A DNA stretch of 64,000 nucleotides from Isoetes taiwanensis (Eukaryota > Streptophyta > Lycopodiopsida > Isoetales > Isoetaceae): contig JAJEKV010000142.1 in assembly GCA_021234155.1 (NCBI GenBank), positions 496,001-560,000 on the forward strand, written 5' to 3'. This document shows positions 45,593 to 57,411 of the stretch, in pieces (positions within the stretch are counted from its first letter, which is position 1; each line of letters opens with the position of its first letter). Position numbers and translations under genes: made by a program. The notes under the pieces were generated by a model, which was not told where the DNA came from, made no database searches, and saw only the letters and a list, made by a program, of their open reading frames with translations.

Positions 45593-48475
45593 ATGGCGGA
45601 ACTGCATGATAAGGTTGCCTCTGTTCATCAGTTCGAAGGTGAGGTTCATACCCTGCATGCAGATTTGTCGCGTCTACAGTTGGTAAATAAAAATATAGAA
45701 CATGAAATGGCATCATGTTCCCAGGAGTGTCTGAAACAGAAGGAACAAATTAATGCTTACAGGCAAAATGTCTGCGAATTGGAATCTTTAGTTTTTGAGC
45801 TGCGAAATAAGTGTGAGACAACTAAGAAGTCACATGAAATGGCTGAATGCTCGATTTTAGAAATGAAGGCACAAACACAGAGTGTCAAGGAACAGAATGC
45901 CATCCTTGATGAGAAGATTCATAAATTACAAGATGAGTTGAATTCAGAATTCCTGGAAAAATCTAAAGTGGAGCACGAGAAGCTGGAACTCAACAAACAA
46001 ATTCAGGCTGGGACCATACTAATCCAAAAACTTGAAGATGAGGCATCACAGCTACGCTTATCTATTTTGAGATTTGAAAGTGAAAACATTAGCATCAAGC
46101 ATGCTTATGAAAACAGCGTGCAAAAAATCAATGTACTTGAGAAAGATGTTGAGCATTTTCAGCAACAACTCATAGTTGCAGAGGAGGAAAAGCAGGTGCT
46201 CAGATCTGTGCATATGGAAGAAAAAGAAAAGATGGAGGCAGCCATTCAAAATTTAGGGGCGCAAAATAATGAAGTAATGGCTGAACTACAGGGTAAGGTT
46301 GCTCGTATTCAAGAACTGGATAGTCAGGTTCAGAACTTGCTGGCAGATTTGTCACGTCTACAGCTGGAAAATAAGAAGATCCAACATCAAATAGTGTCAG
46401 GCTCTCAAGAGCTTTTGAAAGAGAAGGAACAAACTAATGTTTTGAGACTCAATGTCTGTGAGTATGAAGAGCAGGTGAACGGATTGGAATTTCTAGTCTC
46501 TGAGCTGCAAAATAAGTGTGAGAGAACTACGAAGGCACATGAAATGGCAGAATGCCTGATGTCAGAAATCAAGGCAGAGGTGCAGAGTGGCAAAGAACAC
46601 AATGCCATCCTTAATGAGAACATTCATAAGTTACAAGATGAGCTGAACTCAGAATCCTTGGAGAAATCTAATGTGGAGAAAGAGAAGCTGGAACTTGAGC
46701 ATCAAATTCAAGATGGGTCTATACTAATCCAAAAACTTGAAAATGAGGCATCAGAGCTCCGCACATCTATTTTGAGATGTGAAAGGGAAAACACGAGCAT
46801 CAAGCATTCTTATGAAAACAGTGTACAGAAACTCAATGTGCTTGAAAAAGATGTTGAGCATCTTCAGCAGCAGCTCATAGTTGCAGAGGAGGAAAAAGAG
46901 GTGCGTAGATCTGTCCATATGGAAGAAAAAGAGAAGATGGAGGTAGTCATTGAAATTATAAAGGGAAAGAACACTGAAATATTGGCTGAAGTGCAGGACA
47001 AGATTGCCTGTATTCGACAACTGGAATGTGATGTTCAACACTTGCAAGCAGATTTGTCCCATCTACAGTTGGAAAATAAGAATATTCAATGTCAAATGGA
47101 ATCAAGTTCTCAAGATCTTTTAAAAGAGAAGGAACAATCTAATGCTTTAAGACAAAATGTGGATAGATTGGAATCCCTAGTGTTTGAGCTTCAAAATAAA
47201 TGTGAAACAACTAGGAAGGCACATGAAACAGCAGAATGCCTGATCTCAGAAATAAAGAGAGAGGCGCGGAGCATTGAAGAACACAATACCATCCTTAGTG
47301 AGGAGATTCATAAGTTACAAGATGAGCTGAACTCAAAATCCTTGGAAATGTCTAAGTTTGAGAATGAGAACCTGGGACTCAACCAACAAATTGAGGATAG
47401 GGCTATTGTAATTCAAAATTTTGAAAATGAGGTATCCCAGCTATGCACATCTGTTTTGAGATGTGAAAGCGAAAACATGAGCGTCAAGCGTGCTTATGAA
47501 AGCAGCGTGCACAAAATCAATGTGCTTGAAAAAGATGTTCAGCATCTTCAGCAGCAGCTCAGAGTTGCGGAGGAGGAAAAGCAGGCGCTCAGATCTTTTC
47601 ATATGGAAGAAAAAGAGAAGATGGAGGCGGTCATTCAAATTATGAAGGGGAAGAACAACGAAGTACTGGTTGCACTGCAGGATAAGATTACCTGTATTCG
47701 ACAGCTGGAAGGTGAGGTTCAGAACTTGCAAGCAGATTTGTCGCATCTACAGTCGGAAAATAAGAATATTCAACATCAAATGGCATCAGGTTCCCAAGAG
47801 CTTCTGAAAGAGAAGGAACAAAATAATGCTTTAAAACAAAATGTTTGTGAGTATCAAGAACAAGTGAAAAGATTAGAATCCCTGATGTTTGAGCTTCAAA
47901 ATAAATATGAAGCAACTAGGAAGGCACAGGAAATGGCAGAATGCCTGATCTCAGAAATAAAGGCAGCAGCGCAGAGCGTCGAAGAATACAATACCATCCT
48001 TAATGAGAAGATTCATAAATTACAAGATGAGCTGAACTCAGAATCCTTGGAAAAATCTAAATTGGAGAAGGAAAAGCTAGGGCTCAACCAACAAATTGAG
48101 GCTAGGGCTATTGTAATCCAAAATCTTGAAAATGAAGTATCGCAGCTATCCACATCTGTTTTGAGAAGTGAAAGGGAAAACATGAGCGTCAAGCATTCTT
48201 ATGAAAGCAGCGTGCACAAAAATAATGTTCTTGAGAAAGATGTTGAGCATCTTCGGCAGCAGCTCATAGTTGCAGAGGAGGAAAAGCAGGTGCTCAGATC
48301 TGTCCACATGGAAGAAAAAGAGAACATGGATGCAGTCATTCAAATTATGAAGGAAAAGAACAATGAAGTATTGGCTGAAGTGCAGGATAAGGTTGCCTGT
48401 ATTCGACAACTGGAATGCGAGGTTCAGAACTTGCAAGCAGATTTGTCCCATCTACAGTTGGAAAATGAGAATATT
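45593..48475 (+). CDS. Gene copy 2 coiled coil resumed after the LINE; units F, D and first C-A-B set
   Basis: The frame restarts exactly at the codon after the insertion point (MAELHDKVASVHQFEGEVHT) and is open for 981 codons, to 48538. It carries the end of the first repeat-like unit, unit D (from about 46058), then C (46757), A (47441) and B (48146). This first C unit lacks a 7-residue segment (VCEYQEH) that other C units have, so it is 684 bp. Typical repeat signatures are NVLEKDVEHLQQQLIVAEEE, KIHKLQDELNSESLEKSKLE and AECLISEIKA. The sequence is strongly coiled coil, with no globular domain or membrane segment. Confidence 0.75.
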
Positions 48476-50600
48476 CACATCAATTCAGATCAGGCTCTGA
48501 AGAGCTTCTCAAAGAGAAGGAACATACTAACACTTTAAGACAACATGTATGTGAGCATGAAAAGCAGGTGAATATATTGGAATCTCTAGTGTCTGAGCTG
48601 CAAAATAAGTGTGAGAGAACCACGGGCTGCACTTGAAATGGCAGAATCCCTGATTTCAGAAATCAAGGCACAGGTGCAGAGTAGCGAAGAACACAATGCC
48701 ATGCTTAATGAGAAGATTCATAAATTACAAGATGAGCTGACCTCAAAATCGTTGGAAACATCTTATGTGGAGAAAGAGAAGCTGGAACTCGAGCAACAAA
48801 TTCAGGCTGGGGCTATCCTAATTCAAAAACTTGAAAATGAGGCATCAGAGCTATGCACTTCTATTCTGAGAGGTGAAAGGGAAAACATGAGCATCAAGCA
48901 TTCTTATGAAAACAGCGTACAAAAAAATCAATGTGCTTGAAAAGATGTTGAGCATCTTCAGCAGCAGCTCATAGTTGCAGAGGAGGAAAAAAAAAGAGGT
49001 GCTTAGATCTGTCCATATGGGAAGAAAAAGAGAAGATGGAGGTAGTCATTGAAATTATAAAGGGAAAGAACACTGAAATATTGGCTGAAGTGCAGGACAA
49101 GATTGCCTGTATTCAACAACTGGAATGTGATGTTCAGAACTTGCAAACAGATTTGTCCCATCTACAGTTGGAAAATAAGAATATTCAATGTCAAATGGAA
49201 TCAAGTTCTCAAGAGCTTTTAAAAAGAGAAGGAACAATCTAATGCTTTAAGACAAAATGTTTGTGAGTATCAAGAACATGTGGATAGATTTGAATCCCTA
49301 GTGTTTGAGCTTCAAAATAAATGTGAAACAACTAGGAAGGCGATGAAACAGCAGAATGCGTGATCTCAGAAATAAAGAAAGAGGCTGAGCATTGAAGAGC
49401 ACAATACCATCCTTAGTGAGGAGATTCATAAGTTACAAGATGAGCTGAACTCAAAATCCTTGGAAATGTCTAAGTTTGAGAATGAGAAGCTGGGACTCAA
49501 CCAACAAATTGAGGATAGGGCTATTGTAATTCAAAATCTTGAAAATGAGGTATCCTTAACTATGCACATCTGTTTTGAGATGTGAAAGTTTAAAACATGA
49601 GGTCAAGCTGCTTATGAAAGCAGCGTGCACAAAATCAATGTGCTTGAAAAGATGTTGAGCATCTTCAGCAGCAGCTCAGAGTTGCGGAGGAGGAAAAAGC
49701 AGATGTTCAGATCTTTTCATATGGAAGAAAAAAGAAGATGGAGACGGTCATTCAAATTATGAAAGGGAAGAACAACGGCACTGGTTGCACTGCAGGATAA
49801 GATTACCTGTATTCGACAGCTAGCTGGAATGTGAGGTTCAGAACTTGAAAGCAGATTTGTCGCATCTACAGTCGGAAAATAAGAATACTCAAACATCAAA
49901 TGGCATCAGGTTCCCAAGAGCTTCTGAAAGAGAAGGAACAAAAATAATGCTTTAAAACAAAATGTTTGTGAGTATGAAGAACAAGTGAAAAGATTAGAAT
50001 CCTTGGTGTTTGAGCTTCAAAATAAATATGAAGCAACTAGGAAGGCACAGGAAATGGCAGAATGCCTGATCTCAGAAATAAAGGCAGCAGGCGCAGAGCG
50101 TCAAGAATACAATACCATCCTTAATGAGAGGATTCATAAATTGCAAGATGAGCTGAACTCAGAATCCTTGGAAAAATCTAAATTGGAGAAGGGAAAAGCT
50201 AGGGCTCAACCAACAAATTGAGGCTAGGGCTATTGTAATCCAAAATCTTGAGAATGAAGTATCGCAGCTATCCACATCTGTTTTGAAAAGTGAAAGGGAA
50301 AACATGAGCGTCAAGCATTCTTATGAAAGCAGCGTGCACAAAAATAATGTTCTTGAGAAAGATGTTGAGCATCTTGACAGCAGCTCATAGTTGCAGAGGA
50401 GGAAAAGCAGGTGCTCAGATCTGTCCACATGGAAGAAAAAGAGAACATGGATGCAGTCATTCAAATTATAAAGGAAAAGAACAATGAAGTATTGGCTGAA
50501 GTTCAGGATAAGGTTGCCTGTATTCGACAACTGGAATGCGAGGTTCAGAACTTGCAAGCAGATTTGTCCCATCTACAGTTGGAAAAATGAGAATATTCGA
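48476..50600 (+). CDS. Gene copy 2, second C-A-B set with frame breaks
   Basis: This 2.1-kb set holds the same three units as its neighbours but has about 15 small indels. Examples are a missing CGA at 48475, an A7 for A6 at 48920, extra A's at 48990, GGCGATGAAAC at 49340 and a lost base at 50374. Its A unit (from about 49563) is the variant with QMFRSF and METVIQ. Open pieces remain at 48611-48940, 49036-49242 and 49985-50221. The sets before and after it are clean, so assembly error in a repeat is a likely cause. Real pseudogene decay would have to be confined to one set. Confidence 0.6.
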
Positions 50601-53600
50601 CATCAATTCAGATCAGGCTCTGAAGAGCTTCTCAAAGAGAAGGAACATACTAACACTTTAAGACAACATGTATGTGAGTATGAAAAGCAGGTGAATATAT
50701 TGGAATCTCTAGTGTCTGAGGTGCAAAATAAGTGTGAGAGAACTACGAAGGCACTTGAAATGGCAGAATGCCTGATTTCAGAAATCAAGGCACAGGTGCA
50801 GAGTAGCGAAGAACACAATGCCATGCTTAATGAGAAGATTCATAAATTACAAGATGAGCTGACCTCAAAATCGTTGGAAACATCTTATGTGGAGAAAGAG
50901 AAGCTGGAACTTGAGCAACAAATTCAGGCTGGGGCTGTCCTAATTCAAAAACTTGAAAATGAGGCATCAGAGCTATGCACTTCTATTTTGAGAGGTGAAA
51001 GGGAAAACATGAGCATCAAGCATTCTTATGAAAACAGCGTACAAAAAATCAATGTGCTTGAAAAAGATGTTGAGCATCTTGAGCAGCAGCTCATAGTTGC
51101 AGAGGAGGAAAAGGAGGTGCTTAGATCTGTCCATATGGAAGAAAAAGAGAAGATGGAGGTAGTCATTGAAATTATAAAGGGAAAGAACACTGAAATATTG
51201 GCTGAAGTGCAGGACAAGATTGCCTGTATTCGACAACTGGAATGTGATGTTCAGAACTTGCAAGCAGATTTCTCCCATCTACAGTTGGAAAATAAGAATA
51301 TTCAATGTCAAATGGAATCAAGTTCTCAAGAGCTTTTAAAAGAGAAGGAACAATCTAATGCTTTAAGACAAAATGTTTGTGAGTATCAAGAACATGTGGA
51401 TAGATTGGAATCCCTAGTGTTTGAGCTTCAAAATAAATGTGAAACAACTAGGAAGGCACATGAAACAGCAGAATGCCTGATCTCAGAAATGAAGAGAGAG
51501 GCGCGGAGCATTGAAGAACACAATACCATCCTTAGTGAGGAGATTCATAAGTTACAAGATGAGCTGAACTCAAAATCCTTGGAAATGTCTAAGTTTGAGA
51601 ATGAGAAGCTGGGACTCAACCAACAAATTGAGGATAGGGCTATTGTAATTCAAAATCTTGAAAATGAGGTATCCCAACTATGCACATCTGTTTTGAGATG
51701 TGAAAGCGAAAACATGAGCGTCAAGCGTGCTTATGAAAGCAGCGTGCACAAAATCAATGTGCTTGAAAAAGATGTTGAGCATCTTCAGCAGCAGCTCAGA
51801 GTTGCGGAGGAGGAAAAGCAGGTGCTCAGATCTTTTCATATGGAAGAAAAAGAGAAGATGGAGGCGGTCATTCAAATTATGAAGGGGAAGAACAACGAAG
51901 TACTTATTGCACTGCAGGATAAGATTACCTGTATTCGACAGCTGGAAGGTGAGGTTCAGAACTTGCAAGCAGATTTGTCGCATCTACAGTCGGAAAATAA
52001 GAATATTCAACATCAAATGGCATCAGGTTCCCAAGAGCTTCTGAAAGAGAAGGAACAAAATAATGCTTTAAAGCAAAATGTTTGTGAGTATCAAGAACAA
52101 GTGAAAAGATTAGAATCCCTGGTGTTTGAGCTTCAAAATAAATATGAAGCAACTAGGAAGGCACAGGAAATGGCAGAATGCCTGATCTCGGAAATAAGGG
52201 CAGCAGCGCAGAGCGTCGAAGAACACAATACCATCCTTAATGAGAAGATTCATAAATTACAAGATGAGCTGAACTCAGAATCCTTGGAAAAATCTAAATT
52301 GGAGAAGGAAAAGCTAGGGCTCAACCAACAAATTGAGGCTAGGGCTATTGTAATCCAAAATCTTGAGAATGAAGTATCGCAGCTATCCACATCTGTTTTG
52401 AAAAGTGAAAGGGAAAACATGAGCGTCAAGCATTCTTATGAAAGCAGCGTGCACAAAAATAATGTTCTTGAGAAAGATGTTGAGCATCTTCGGCAGCAGC
52501 TCATAGTTGCAGAGGAGGAAAAGCAGGTGCTCAGATCTGTCCACATGGAAGAAAAAGAGAACATGGATGCAGTCATTCAAATTATAAAGGAAAAGAACAA
52601 TGAAGTATTGGCTGAAGTTCAGGATAAGGTTGCCTGTATTCGACAACTGGAATGCGAGGTTCAGAACTTGCAAGCAGATTTGTCCCATCTACAGTTGGAA
52701 AATGAGAATATTCGACATCAATTCGTATCATGCTCTGAAGAGCTTTTCAAAGAGAAGGAACATACTAACACTTTAAGACAACATGTATGTGAGTATGAAA
52801 AGCAGGTGAATATATTGGAATCTCTAGTGTCTGAGGTGCAAAATAAGTGTGAGAGAACTACGAAGGCACTTGAAATGGCAGAATGCCTGATTTCAGAAAT
52901 CAAGGCACAGGTGCAGAGTAGCGAAGAACACAATGCCATGCTTAATGAGAAGATTCATAAATTACAAGATGAGCTGACCTCAAAATCGTTGGAAACATCT
53001 TATGTGGAGAAAGAGAAGCTGGAACTTGAGCAACAAATTCAGGCTGGGGCTGTCCTAATTCAAAAACTTGAAAATGAGGCATCAGAGCTATGCACTTCTA
53101 TTTTGAGAGGTGAAAGGGAAAACATGAGCATCAAGCATTCTTATGAAAACAGCGTACAAAAAATCAATGTGCTTGAAAAAGATGTTGAGCATCTTGAGCA
53201 GCAGCTCATAGTTGCAGAGGAGGAAAAGGAGGTGCTTAGATCTGTCCATATGGAAGAAAAAGAGAAGATGGAGGTAGTCATTGAAATTATAAAGGGAAAG
53301 AACACTGAAATATTGGCTGAAGTGCAGGACAAGATTGCCTGTATTCGACAACTGGAATGTGATGTTCAGAACTTGCAAGCAGATTTCTCCCATCTACAGT
53401 TGGAAAATAAGAATATTCAATGTCAAATGGAATCAAGTTCTCAAGAGCTTTTAAAAGAGAAGGAACAATCTAATGCTTTAAGACAAAATGTTTGTGAGTA
53501 TCAAGAACATGTGGATAGATTGGAATCCCTAGTGTTTGAGCTTCAAAATAAATGTGAAACAACTAGGAAGGCACATGAAACAGCAGAATGCCTGATCTCA

Positions 53601-56600
53601 GAAATGAAGAGAGAGGCGCGGAGCATTGAAGAACACAATACCATCCTTAGTGAGGAGATTCATAAGTTACAAGATGAGCTGAACTCAAAATCCTTGGAAA
53701 TGTCTAAGTTTGAGAATGAGAAGCTGGGACTCAACCAACAAATTGAGGATAGGGCTATTGTAATTCAAAATCTTGAAAATGAGGTATCCCAACTATGCAC
53801 ATCTGTTTTGAGATGTGAAAGCGAAAACATGAGCGTCAAGCGTGCTTATGAAAGCAGCGTGCACAAAATCAATGTGCTTGAAAAAGATGTTGAGCATCTT
53901 CAGCAGCAGCTCAGAGTTGCGGAGGAGGAAAAGCAGGTGCTCAGATCTTTTCATATGGAAGAAAAAGAGAAGATGGAGGCGGTCATTCAAATTATGAAGG
54001 GGAAGAACAACGAAGTACTGGTTGCACTGCAGGATAAGATTACCTGTATTCGACAGCTGGAATGTGAGGTTCAGAACTTGAAAGCAGATTTGTCGCATCT
54101 ACAGTCGGAAAATAAGAATACTCAACATCAAATGGCATCAGGTTCCCAAGAGCTTCTGAAAGAGAAGGAACAAAATAATGCTTTAAAACAAAATGTTTGT
54201 GAGTATCAAGAACAAGTGAAAAGATTAGAATCCCTGGTGTTTGAGCTTGAAAATAAATATGAAGCAACTAGGAAGGCACAGGAAATGGCAGAATGCCTGA
54301 TCTCGGAAATAAGGGCAGCAGCGCAGAGCGTCGAAGAACACAATACCATCCTTAATGAGAAGATTCATAAATTACAAGATGAGCTGAACTCAGAATCCTT
54401 GGAAAAATCTAAATTGGAGAAGGAAAAGCTAGGGCTCAACCAACAAATTGAGGCTAGGGCTATTGTAATCCAAAATCTTGAGAATGAAGTATCGCAGCTA
54501 TCCACATCTGTTTTGAAAAGTGAAAGGGAAAACATGAGCGTCAAGCATTCTTATGAAAGCAGCGTGCACAAAAATAATGTTCTTGAGAAAGATGTTGAGC
54601 ATCTTCGGCAGCAGCTCATAGTTGCAGAGGAGGAAAAGCAGGTGCTCAGATCTGTCCACATGGAAGAAAAAGAGAACATGGATGCAGTCATTCAAATTAT
54701 AAAGGAAAAGAACAATGAAGTATTGGCTGAAGTTCAGGATAAGGTTGCCTGTATTCGACAACTGGAATGCGAGGTTCAGAACTTGCAAGCAGATTTGTCC
54801 CATCTACAGTTGGAAAATGAGAATATTCGACATCAATTCGTATCATGCTCTGAAGAGCTTTTCAAAGAGAAGGAACATACTAACACTTTAAGACAACATG
54901 TATGTGAGTATGAAAAGCAGGTGAATATATTGGAATCTCTAGTGTCTGAGCTGCAAAATAAGTGTGCGAGAACTACGAAGGCACTTGAAATGGCAGAATG
55001 CCTGCTTTCAGAAATCAAGGCACAGGTGCAGAGTAGCAAAGAACACAATGCCATGCTTAATGAGAAGATTCATGAATTACAAGATGAGCTGACCTCAAAA
55101 TCGTTGGAAACATCTTATGTGGAGAAAGAGAAGCTGGAACTTGAGCAACAAATTCAGGCTGGGGCTATCCTAATTCAAAAACTTGAAAATGAGGCATCAG
55201 AGCTATGCACTTCTATTTTGAGAGGTGAAAGGGAAAACATGAGCATCAAGCATTCTTATGAAAACAGCGTACAAAAAATCAATGTGCTTGAAAAAGATGT
55301 TGAGCATCTTCAGCAGCAGCTCGTAGTTGCAGAGGAGGAAAAAGAGGTGCTTAGATCTGTCCATATGGAAGAAAAACAGAAGATGGAGGTAGTCATTGAA
55401 ATTATAAAGGGAAAGAACACTGAAATATTGGCTGAAGTGCAGGACAAGATTGCCTGTATTCGACAACTGGAATGTGATGTTCAGAACTTGCAAGCAGATT
55501 TGTCCCATCTACAGTTGGAAAATAAGAATATTCAATGTCAAATGGAATCAAGTTCTCAAGAGCTTTTAAAAGAGAAGGAACAATCTAATGCTTTAAGACA
55601 AAATGTTTGTGAGTATCAAGAACATGTGGATAGATTGGAATCCCTAGTGTTTGAGCTTCAAAATAAATGTGAAACAACTAGGAAGGCACATGAAACAGCA
55701 GAATGCCTGATCTCAGAAATAAAGAGAGAGGCGCGGAGCATTGAAGAACACAATACCATCCTTAGTGAGGAGATTCATAAGTTACAAGATGAGCTGAACT
55801 CAAAATCCTTGGAAATGTCTAAGTTTGAGAATGAGAAGCTGGGACTCAACCAACAAATTGAGGATAGGGCTATTGTAATTCAAAATCTTGAAAATGAGGT
55901 ATCCCAGCTATGCACATCTGTTTTGAGATGTGAAAGCGAAAACATGAGCGTCAAGCGTGCTTATGAAAGCAGCGTGCACAAAATCAATGTGCTTGAAAAA
56001 GATGTTGAGCATCTTCAGCAGCAGCTCAGAGTTGCGGAGGAGGAAAAGCAGGTGCTCAGATCTTTTCATATGGAAGAAAAAGAGAAGATGGAGGCGGTCA
56101 TTCAAATTATGAAGGGGAAGAACAACGAAGTACTGGTTGCACTGCAGGATAAGATTACCTGTATTCGACAGCTGGAAGGTGAGGTTCAGAACTTGCAAGC
56201 AGATTTGTCGCATCTACAGTCGGAAAATAAGAATATTCAACATCAAATGGCATCAGGTTCCCAAGAGCTTCTGAAAGAGAAGGAACAAAATAATGCTTTA
56301 AAACAAAATGTTTGTGAGTATGAAGAACAAGTGAAAAGATTAGAATCCCTGGTGTTTGAGCTTCAAAATAAATATGAAGCAACTAGGAAGGCACAGGAAA
56401 TGGCAGAATGCCTGATCTCAGAAATAAAGGCAGCAGCGCAGAGCGTCGAAGAATACAATACCATCCTTAATGAGAAGATTCATAAATTACAAGATGAGCT
56501 GAACTCAGAATCCTTGGAAAAATCTAAATTGGAGAAGGAAAAGCTAGGGCTCAACCAACAAATTGAGGCTAGGGCTATTGTAATCCAAAATCTTGAAAAT

Positions 56601-57411
56601 GAAGTATCGCAGCTATCCACATCTGTTTTGAAAAGTGAAAGGGAAAACATGAGCGTCAAGCATTCTTATGAAAGCAGCGTGCACAAAAATAATGTTCTTG
56701 AGAAAGATGTTGAGCATCTTCGGCAGCAGCTCATAGTTGCAGAGGAGGAAAAGCAGGTGCTCAGATCTGTCCACATGGAAGAAAAAGAGAACATGGATGC
56801 AGTCATTCAAGTTATAAAGGAAAAGAACAATGAAGTATTGGCTGAAGTTCAGGATAAGGTTGCCTGTATTCGACAACTGGAATGCGAGGTTCAGAACTTG
56901 CAAGCAGATTTGTCCCATCTACAGTTGGAAAATGAGAATATTCGACATCAATTCGTATCAGGCTCTGAAGAGCTTCTCAAAGAGAAGGAACATACTAACA
57001 CTTTAAGACAACATGTATGTGAGTATGAAAAGCAGGTGAATATATTGGAATCTCTAGTGTCTGAGCTGCAAAATAAGTGTGAGAGAACTACGAAGGCACT
57101 TGAAATGGCAGAATGCCTGATTTCAGAAATCAAGGCACAGGTGCAGAGTAGCGAAGAACACAATGCCATGCTTAATGAGAAGATTCATAAATTACAAGAT
57201 GAGCTGACCTCAAAATCGTTGGAAACATCTTATGTGGAGAAGGAGAAGCTGGAACTCGAGCAACAAATTCAGGCTGGGGCTATCCTAATTCAAAAACTTG
57301 AAAATGAGGCATCAGAGCTATGCACTTCTATTCTGAGATGTGAAAAGGAAAACATGAGCATCAAGCATTCTTATGAAAACAGCGTACAAAAAATCAATGT
57401 GCTTGAAAAAA
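50601..57411 (+). CDS. Gene copy 2, uninterrupted array of C-A-B sets (over 2,270 residues)
   Basis: One frame (50484-57419) is open for 2,311 codons and carries three complete 2,115-bp sets starting at 50973, 53088 and 55203, plus flanking units. Unit boundaries fall every 705 bp without exception (50973, 51678, 52383, 53088, 53793, 54498, 55203, 55908, 56613). The sets at 50973 and 53088 are almost identical. The product is an alpha-helical coiled coil dominated by Glu, Leu, Gln and Lys. Strict frame and length conservation over about 7 kb argues that this part is under selection or was amplified very recently. It ends because one extra A at 57406-57411 shifts the frame into a TGA at 57417. 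Confidence 0.8.

Noticed and set aside
46757-57317. The array as a non-coding satellite or CRISPR-like array
   Set aside because: The repeat is 705 bp, has no spacers and is open in one frame for over 2,300 codons with coiled-coil composition.
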